Positions 57,268-64,000 of a DNA stretch of 64,000 nucleotides are shown piece by piece (the stretch's first letter is position 1; each line of letters opens with the position of its first letter). The translations under genes and the position numbers were made by a program. Source of the DNA: Deinococcus peraridilitoris DSM 19664 (GTDB lineage Bacteria > Deinococcota > Deinococci > Deinococcales > Deinococcaceae). Location of the stretch: NCBI RefSeq assembly GCF_000317835.1, contig NC_019793.1, positions 682,001-746,000 of the forward strand. Reading direction: 5' to 3'. Below the pieces are notes generated by a model. It saw only the letters and a program-made list of their open reading frames with translations. It was not told the origin of the DNA and did not search any database.

Positions 57268-58023
57268 ATGGTCGACTTGACGAACAAGGTCATTCTCATC
57301 ACCGGCGCTTCGCGAGGCATCGGCTCGGAAATCGCGCGCGCCCTTGGTTCAGCCGGCGCGAGCGTGATTCTGCATCACGGGCGTGGTGCTGCCGAAGCGG
57401 AAGCGCTCGCTCGGGAAATCGGTGCGGAGCGTGCCCACACGGTCGGAGCTGACCTCTCGCGTCCTGGTGCCGCTCAGACGCTCTTTCACGATGCGCTGGC
57501 CTGGCAGGGACGCGTCGACGTGCTGGTCAACAATGCCGGCATCGCGCCGACCGCCACCATCGACGATCCTTTCGAACACTGGTCGGCCACCTGGGCGCAG
57601 ACTTTGCAGGTGAACCTCGTCGCGCTGGCCGATCTCTGCCGTGAAGCCACGCTGCACTACCGCACGCGCGGCGGCGGCACCATCATCAACATTGCCAGCC
57701 GCGCCGCGTTTCGGGGTGACAATCCCGACGCGATGCACTACGCCGCCTCCAAAGGCGCCGTGGTGGCCCTCACCCGCTCGATCGCGCGGGGGTATGCCCG
57801 GGAGGGAGTGCTGGCCTACGCCGTCGCGCCCGGCTGGGTGCGCACCGAGATGGCCGAAGCCTACCTGCGCGAACATGCCGCCGACATCGCCCGCGACATT
57901 CCGCTCGGCGACGTGGCACCGCCGCAGGAAGTGGGCAACGTCGTGGCCTTTCTGGCCTCGGGGCTGGCGCGGCACATGACGGGCGCGACGCTCGACATCA
58001 ACGGCGCTTCGTACGTCCGCTGA
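57268..58023 (+). CDS. Short-chain dehydrogenase/reductase, FabG-like
   Basis: 251 residues, classical SDR. Cofactor loop ILITGASRGIGSEIARALG, NNAG in VLVNNAGIAPTATID, catalytic Ser in IINIASRAAF, Tyr and Lys in MHYAASKGAV, and the C-terminal MTGATLDINGASYVR. Substrate unknown: acyl-carrier, sugar or other ketone. TATCAA ends 6 nt before the ATG, with TG one base ahead of it, a possible leaderless extended -10. Confidence 0.93.
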   Translation: MVDLTNKVILITGASRGIGSEIARALGSAGASVILHHGRGAAEAEALAREIGAERAHTVGADLSRPGAAQTLFHDALAWQGRVDVLVNNAGIAPTATIDDPFEHWSATWAQTLQVNLVALADLCREATLHYRTRGGGTIINIASRAAFRGDNPDAMHYAASKGAVVALTRSIARGYAREGVLAYAVAPGWVRTEMAEAYLREHAADIARDIPLGDVAPPQEVGNVVAFLASGLARHMTGATLDINGASYVR

Positions 58024-58136
58024 GGTGTGCCAGCGCCAGTGCCCAATGTGAACGTGCCCAACGTGAACGTCCGGGTCGGCGCTTCATCATCCGGTGAAGC
58101 CGCCCGGCTGCCTACACTGCGCTCAGGAGGCACGAC

Positions 58137-58355
58137 GTGAGCGATTCCCACGAGCATGACCCCGCAGCAGACGAACAGCAACCAAGCGGCACGGGAGGCT
58201 TCACCGGCAAGCATGCCCGCGACTGGACACCCCAACGTTCCGAGCAGGCCAGCAGGGAAATGGCCGAACTGGAGTTCACGCCCGGCGAAGACGCCGTGAC
58301 CGAGCACGCCGACAAAACGCATCCGCCGGAAGGCAAACCGTCTAAACCCGCCTGA
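58137..58355 (+). CDS. Small hydrophilic hypothetical protein
   Basis: 72 residues, rich in H, E, D, P and G (MSDSHEHDPAADEQQPSGTG), no hydrophobic core, probably disordered. AGGAGG lies 6 bases before the GTG start. Such small hydrophilins are frequent in Deinococcus; no family recognised. Confidence 0.5.
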   Translation: MSDSHEHDPAADEQQPSGTGGFTGKHARDWTPQRSEQASREMAELEFTPGEDAVTEHADKTHPPEGKPSKPA

Positions 58356-58389
58356 TTCTGTTCGTGCTGCGGCGCCCGGACAGCAGGTT

Positions 58390-59262
58390 TCAGGGAGCCA
58401 GGAAGCGAACCAGGGCCCGTGCGTCGTGTGGCGCGTGCGCGTGAATGTCGTTGTCGAAATACACGTACACGTCGCGCGGCCTCAGGCTCGCCGTGCAAGC
58501 CGCGATCCGCCTGGCGTCGGTCGGCTCGCTGCCTTCCTGCCAGCAGCGCACGCGGGCCGCCCAATACCGAAGTTCTTCTTCGGTGTAAGCGCTCGCATAC
58601 AGCTCACGCGAGCCGTGCAGCCGGACATAGACAAAATCGGCGGTCACGTCCTCGATCAGGGGAAAATGCCCGGCGGCGTCCGCCACCACCAGCGCTACGC
58701 CGTGGCGACGCAGCTGCGCCGTGAAGTCGGGCGTCAGAAAACTGTCATGACGCACTTCCAGCGCGTGACGCAGCGGCGCGTCATGCTCGGCCCGGGTCCA
58801 GGCCCGCCCGTGGAGGCGCTCGTCGTGCCCGGCTGCCAGGGCCGCCGCCTGGGTGGTATCCCGGGGCAGCTGCGTCAGGAACGACTCCAGCACCTGTGGA
58901 TCGTAGGGCACGTGCGCAGGAAGCTGCCACAGGAATGGTCCCAGCTTGTGCGCGAGCAGCAGCACCCCGGAAGCGTAAAAGTTCGCCAGGGCGCTCTCCA
59001 CGCCGCGCAGCCGTTTGAGGTGGGTGATAAAACGCCCGCCTTTCACCGCGAACACGAAATCATCGGGCGTTTCCCGAAACCAGCGCCCATAACTGCCGGG
59101 CCGCTGCAGGCTGTAAAAGGACCCGTTGAGTTCCAGGCTGTCAAAGGTCTGTGCGGCGTGCGTGAGTTCCAGGCGCTGGGCCAGCCCTTTCGGGTAGAAC
59201 GTGCCGCGCCAGTGCGGATAAGTCCATCCCGACGTGCCGATGTACACTTTGCCGCGCTGCAT
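58390..59262 (-). CDS. DUF72 family protein
   Basis: 290 residues, the usual size. DUF72 signatures: VYIGTSGWTYPHWRGTFYPK, FDSLELNGSFYSLQRPGSYG, WFRETPDDFVFAVKGGRFIT, LGPFLWQLPAH and VYVRLHGSRELYASAYTEEE and YVYFDNDIHAHAPHDA. A TIM-barrel-like fold of unknown activity. ATG at 59262; TACGGT ends 6 nt upstream, a leaderless -10. The 60-base upstream extension is not needed. Confidence 0.92.
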   Translation of the reverse strand: MQRGKVYIGTSGWTYPHWRGTFYPKGLAQRLELTHAAQTFDSLELNGSFYSLQRPGSYGRWFRETPDDFVFAVKGGRFITHLKRLRGVESALANFYASGVLLLAHKLGPFLWQLPAHVPYDPQVLESFLTQLPRDTTQAAALAAGHDERLHGRAWTRAEHDAPLRHALEVRHDSFLTPDFTAQLRRHGVALVVADAAGHFPLIEDVTADFVYVRLHGSRELYASAYTEEELRYWAARVRCWQEGSEPTDARRIAACTASLRPRDVYVYFDNDIHAHAPHDARALVRFLAP

Positions 59263-59398
59263 GCTTCTACCGTAGTGGCGAACGCGCACTCGGGCGTAAG
59301 GGGCACTTGAGCCGCCCATCACGAAAGTTTCCCCGGTCGTGGTAATGATGAGCGCAGTCTCTTCTCACTTTGAGGAGGGCAATGGACGGAGGGATTTC

Positions 59399-61045
<1,647 letters not shown>

Positions 61046-61168
61046 GGCAGGCAGGAGGTAGGCAGACCTTGAGGAGTGAATCACCGGCAGGCGCCCTCAA
61101 GGGGTGTTGAGCGAAGCTTGCGGCGACGCTCAACGTGTTTGCGAACAATAACAGTCAAGGAGGCGCGC

Positions 61169-61357
61169 ATGCCCTACAAAAATGTTTCGGATTTGCCCGA
61201 AGCTCAGGTGGATCAATATTCAGCACATCAGAAAGAAGCGTTTTTGAAAGCGTTCAACAACGCCCTGGAACAATACGACGGTGATGAGCACCGGGCCTTC
61301 GCGGTGGCGCACAGCGCCGCCAAGAAAGCAGGCGAACACCAGGAGACCTCGCGCTGA
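61169..61357 (+). CDS. ChaB-family small protein
   Basis: 62 residues: MPYKNVSDLPEAQVDQYSAH, AFLKAFNNALEQY and AFAVAHSAAKKAG match the ChaB domain (named after the E. coli cation-transport regulator; function not established). AAGGAGG precedes the ATG at 61169. Converges with the next gene, 3 bases between stops. Confidence 0.85.
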   Translation: MPYKNVSDLPEAQVDQYSAHQKEAFLKAFNNALEQYDGDEHRAFAVAHSAAKKAGEHQETSR

Positions 61358-61360
61358 GCT

Positions 61361-61720
61361 TTACTCAGGCGCCGCCCAGTCGGTCCTGAGCCACACCAGA
61401 AAGTTATAGGCACTGAACGCGAGCCAGAAGTTGCGCTCGCGTTTTTTGTGGGCAAAACCGGCCAGCCAGGGCAAGGCCAGCTGAACGAACACGCTCGACA
61501 GTTCCAGGCGTCCGTGCCAGCGAAATGGGACGATCCTGAGCAGGCCGAGGGGTGTGCGGGTGGTCGTGACGGCCAGCGCGATCAACACGCCGAAGCTGCG
61601 TGAAGCGGTGCGTGCGGGACCGCTCAGCCCCTCGCTGATCAGCAGCAGCAGTGGAAACGTCAGGTAGTCCACGCGGGCATGCCCACGCCGGTCAAGCAGG
61701 CGTGGGCGCTCAAATCGCAT
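61361..61720 (-). CDS. Four-helix membrane protein, unknown function
   Basis: 119 residues from the ATG at 61720 (GGAAAGG upstream), with three to four hydrophobic segments (DYLTFPLLLLISEGLSG, SFGVLIALAVTTTRTPLGLL, LSSVFVQLALPWLAGFA, FWLAFSAYNFLVWL). The pattern of D/Y-before-helix resembles SPW-repeat-like membrane proteins, but I cannot confirm. A start at 61798 would add 26 residues without support. Confidence 0.6.
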   Translation of the reverse strand: MRFERPRLLDRRGHARVDYLTFPLLLLISEGLSGPARTASRSFGVLIALAVTTTRTPLGLLRIVPFRWHGRLELSSVFVQLALPWLAGFAHKKRERNFWLAFSAYNFLVWLRTDWAAPE

Positions 61721-62002
61721 GTGAAACCTTTCCACACTCGACCAAGCAGCACCGCACCCGTGTTCGGGAGTGAATTTTTCTGTCAGTGGAACGCACAAGT
61801 CGGGCGAAATCCTGCGCTATGCGATTTTCAAGCATGAGACATTTTCCCGTCTACAAGTGGCCCCCGCCTTGCTGAACGCCTCACGCAAAACAGCCGAAAT
61901 TTCGCGCAACAGTCACGACCACCTCATCCATTAAAAGCAGTGAGAAAAGAGTAAAGACATTTTATCACCAAATGCTGCATTAACCTGTGCTCCCATAGGC
62001 GC

Positions 62003-63193
62003 ATGCGGCGCCGCTTTGTTTACTCCTTTACCATTTTTCTCATGCTAAGCGCTTCCGCTCCCGGTCTGGCATCGCCAACGGTCGTGCAGGTCCAACCAGG
62101 AGACACCCTGACCCTGCTGTCCAAAAAATACGGTGTGAGCGTGCCACGGCTGATGCAGCTTAATCACCTGAAAAGTTCGACCATTCGGGTCGGCCAGCCG
62201 TTGCGCCTGCGCAGGCAGGCTGCCCACGCCAGAACGGTGGCAAAACCAGCGGTGGTCAAAGCTCACACTCCTCTCCGGAAAGCCACTCGGCCCACCCGGC
62301 TTGCAAAGCCTGGAAAAATCACCGCCACGGTCACGGCTGCGCGAACCGTGGCGCCTGCTCAGGTCACCGTCAGGCCCGGTGATACCCTGAGCACTCTCGC
62401 CCTGCGCCACAAGACCACGGTGGCCCAACTGCAACGCCTGAACAAGCTCAAGTCGAGCACCATCACGGTGGGACAGCGACTCCGCATCAAAGCGCCCGCG
62501 CCCCGCAAACCCGACGTCAATCTGGTTCGTGGCAAGGTGCTGGGCGTACCCGTGGTGCTGATCGAGGTGGACATGCGTAATCCCAACGTCTTTATCACAC
62601 CGGTCCTGCCCCGACACGGCCTGGGCAATGGTGCCAGCCTGAAGGCCCTGACGCTGCAATCGGGTGCGAAAGCCCTGATCAACGGTGGATACTTTCATCC
62701 ACGGTCATTCATTCCCGCGGGCGATCTGGTGGTTCACGGACGTTACATCTCGACGGGCCGGGTGCCCACTGCAGTGGCCATCACGCCCGACAACCGGGTA
62801 GCCATTCACCCGGTGCAGGCCGTACAGTTCGCGTCCTGGCGCGGCTTCGAGACGGTAATTGCCAGCGGCCCGCATGTCCTGAGGCGGGGGGTGGTCGCGC
62901 GGCACGTCTCGCAGGGATACCGTGATCCGGCCGTGTTCGGTCGCGCTGCCCGCAGCGCCCTGGGCGTTCGCGGTGATCAGCAGCTGATCTTTATGAGCAG
63001 CAAGACGCTGCTGACAACCAGCGAGGTCGCCAAGATCATGCAGCGGGCCGGAGCGCGCGAAGCGATTCTGCTCGACGGAGGCTCCAGCACTGGGATCGCC
63101 TGGCAGGGCAACGTGCTCTATGCACCCAGCCGCCAGCTTTCCTACGGCATCGGCATCTATGCCAATTACCGAGGCAAACGGCAGGGCCGCTGA
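62003..63193 (+). CDS. Secreted LysM x2 phosphodiester glycosidase (NAGPA-like)
   Basis: 396 residues. Signal peptide (FVYSFTIFLMLSASAPGLAS), two LysM peptidoglycan-binding repeats (VQVQPGDTLTLLSKKYGVSV to IRVGQPLRLR; VTVRPGDTLSTLALRHKTTV to ITVGQRLRIK) joined by a basic Lys/Ala/Thr linker, then a phosphodiester-glycosidase domain (DUF2233/NAGPA) with ALINGGYFHPRSF and AILLDGGSSTGIAWQG. It probably cleaves sugar phosphodiesters of envelope polymers at the cell wall. Monocistronic. Confidence 0.9.
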   Translation: MRRRFVYSFTIFLMLSASAPGLASPTVVQVQPGDTLTLLSKKYGVSVPRLMQLNHLKSSTIRVGQPLRLRRQAAHARTVAKPAVVKAHTPLRKATRPTRLAKPGKITATVTAARTVAPAQVTVRPGDTLSTLALRHKTTVAQLQRLNKLKSSTITVGQRLRIKAPAPRKPDVNLVRGKVLGVPVVLIEVDMRNPNVFITPVLPRHGLGNGASLKALTLQSGAKALINGGYFHPRSFIPAGDLVVHGRYISTGRVPTAVAITPDNRVAIHPVQAVQFASWRGFETVIASGPHVLRRGVVARHVSQGYRDPAVFGRAARSALGVRGDQQLIFMSSKTLLTTSEVAKIMQRAGAREAILLDGGSSTGIAWQGNVLYAPSRQLSYGIGIYANYRGKRQGR

Positions 63194-63368
63194 CCCTGGA
63201 CCGGAAAAGAGACGTGTCGTACAGGCGGCACCGACCCATATGTAAGATGAGTCGCCTTTTATGACACAGCCTCAGGGGATACTGAGTCGCTTCCAAGTAC
63301 GCACTCTGTCAAGGCGCGCATGGGATTTCGTGCGTGCTCGTACGGTCTGGAAGCAAGAGGAGCTCAGC

Positions 63369-63629
63369 ATGGCTGTTGGAAAAGTAAAATGGTTTAACGC
63401 GGAAAAAGGCTTTGGTTTTATTGAAACCCCCGGTAGCCCCGATGTGTTCGCGCACTTCAGCGCGATTCAGGGCAGCGGCTTCAAGAAACTGAACGAAGGC
63501 GACGAAGTCGAGTTCGAAATTGAAGAAGGCCAGCGTGGCAAAGGTCCGCAAGCCAAGAACATCGTGGTGACGAAAGCCGCCCCGGTGAGCGAGTACAACG
63601 ACCGCCCGCGCCGCGACAGCCGCTGGTAA
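63369..63629 (+). CDS. csp: Cold-shock domain protein
   Basis: 86 residues. RNP motifs [17 protein letters not shown] and [17 protein letters not shown], then the usual [20 protein letters not shown]; a short basic tail (RPRRDSRW) extends it. Single-stranded RNA/DNA-binding chaperone. AGAGGAG precedes the ATG at 63369. The leader of about 100 bases is typical for csp mRNAs that are regulated by structure. Confidence 0.95.
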   Translation: MAVGKVKWFNAEKGFGFIETPGSPDVFAHFSAIQGSGFKKLNEGDEVEFEIEEGQRGKGPQAKNIVVTKAAPVSEYNDRPRRDSRW

Positions 63630-63642
63630 TCTCACTTACTCC

Positions 63643-63673
63643 AGAGAGGACCCGATCGGGTCCTCTCTTTTTT
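63643..63673 (+). terminator. Rho-independent terminator of csp
   Basis: AGAGAGGACCC (63643-63653), loop GATC, GGGTCCTCTCT (63658-63668), T6 run 63668-63673. Confidence 0.93.
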
Positions 63674-63962
63674 GTATGTGATGAGGGTGACGTCGTGGCG
63701 TTCCACATTGCCGGATAGACCTTGACTGCCAGTGGAAACCTGAATGACTGCGGGGCGACTGCGGGAGTGTGTCCTCCTGGTACAGCAGCCAGATGAGATG
63801 ACCACGACGCGGCTTTACCAGCAGTTTTACCCATTCGTCCGAACGGGCGTCGTCCCAGGGAAGGCTTTGGTTCGGTGCGCTTTACAGCGTCTCCAACCTC
63901 ATTTTCCGGGCAGGCGGGAATCTGCGCACAGCGGCGACGGACGAATCCTGCTAGGGTGGCGT

Positions 63963-64000
63963 GTGCCGAAAGATGATCTGGTGATACACGGACGCATTCC
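63963..64000 (+). CDS. Start of a gene cut by the window edge
   Basis: GTG at 63963 opens MPKDDLVIHGRI and runs off the end. TAGGGT (63952-63957) lies 5 nt upstream, a leaderless -10. The I-H-G-R-I pattern is reminiscent of the N-terminus of TrmH/RlmB-type RNA methyltransferases, but 12 residues cannot decide. An in-frame ATG at 63744 would give a longer protein with poor coding character. Confidence 0.35.
   Translation, partial: MPKDDLVIHGRI

Noticed and set aside
63744..64000. Longer open frame from ATG 63744 to the window end
   Set aside because: The first 73 codons have no recognisable protein pattern or ribosome site; a leaderless GTG at 63963 explains the promoter better.

Overview
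The window reads as a high-GC chromosomal segment from a Deinococcus species. The evidence is a run of full-length housekeeping genes (threonyl-tRNA synthetase, polynucleotide phosphorylase, purC-S-Q-L-F, type III glutamine synthetase, glgC, pgm), a tandem DinB-family gene pair, several genes whose -10 box (TAnnnT) lies only 5-7 nt before the start codon (the leaderless-transcript layout known to be common in Deinococcus), and hairpin-rich dispersed repeats of the kind reported for that genus. There is no rRNA and no CRISPR array. Genus assignment is inference; nothing was searched.

Positions 1-17000 are the accessory part. It starts with a cut IS630-type element, then an IR-bounded 131-bp segment. 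A minus-strand operon follows (dppB-like and dppC-like permeases, a DUF1028 protein, a peptide-binding protein, an M20 amidohydrolase) behind a palindrome-rich promoter. Next come selO between two IS3 transposase scraps, a WYL-type regulator cleanly split by an IS5-type element with a readable 3-bp target duplication, an ABM-like and a TfoX-C-like small gene, a second IS5-type element whose transposase is broken by a 46-nt palindromic insertion, an APH-like kinase, a Gfo/Idh/MocA oxidoreductase, and a decayed tyrosine recombinase abutting tRNA-Val/tRNA-Cys.

Positions 17000-38500 are mostly core: a GNAT protein, thrS, a TPR-GGDEF cyclase, a glutaredoxin-like protein, tRNA-fMet, an Ig-repeat lipoprotein, pnp with a 20-codon leader ORF, a PfkB sugar kinase, a PRC-barrel protein, a two-component system, glgC, a phnDCE-type transporter whose permease carries a large N-terminal membrane extension, and a calcineurin-like phosphatase.

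Positions 38500-64000 hold the purine operon purC-purS-purQ-dinB-dinB-purL-purF with 1-8 nt overlaps at most junctions, two small secreted low-complexity proteins, glnN-type glutamine synthetase, a PRC/DUF2382 stress-type ORF with two internal start sites, an MFS exporter, a 2H-phosphoesterase protein, a GAF-PAS-GGDEF-EAL protein, an SDR, DUF72, pgm, ChaB, a LysM-phosphodiester-glycosidase protein and a cold-shock protein.

The most notable structure outside genes is a 137-bp two-hairpin repeat present twice (7012-7148 and 19849-19985, about 93% identical, no indels), each copy lying just beyond the stop codon of a minus-strand gene. Others are the pnp leader ORF, the palindromic insertion inside an IS, and a series of 14-20 bp perfect hairpins without U-tracts at gene ends.
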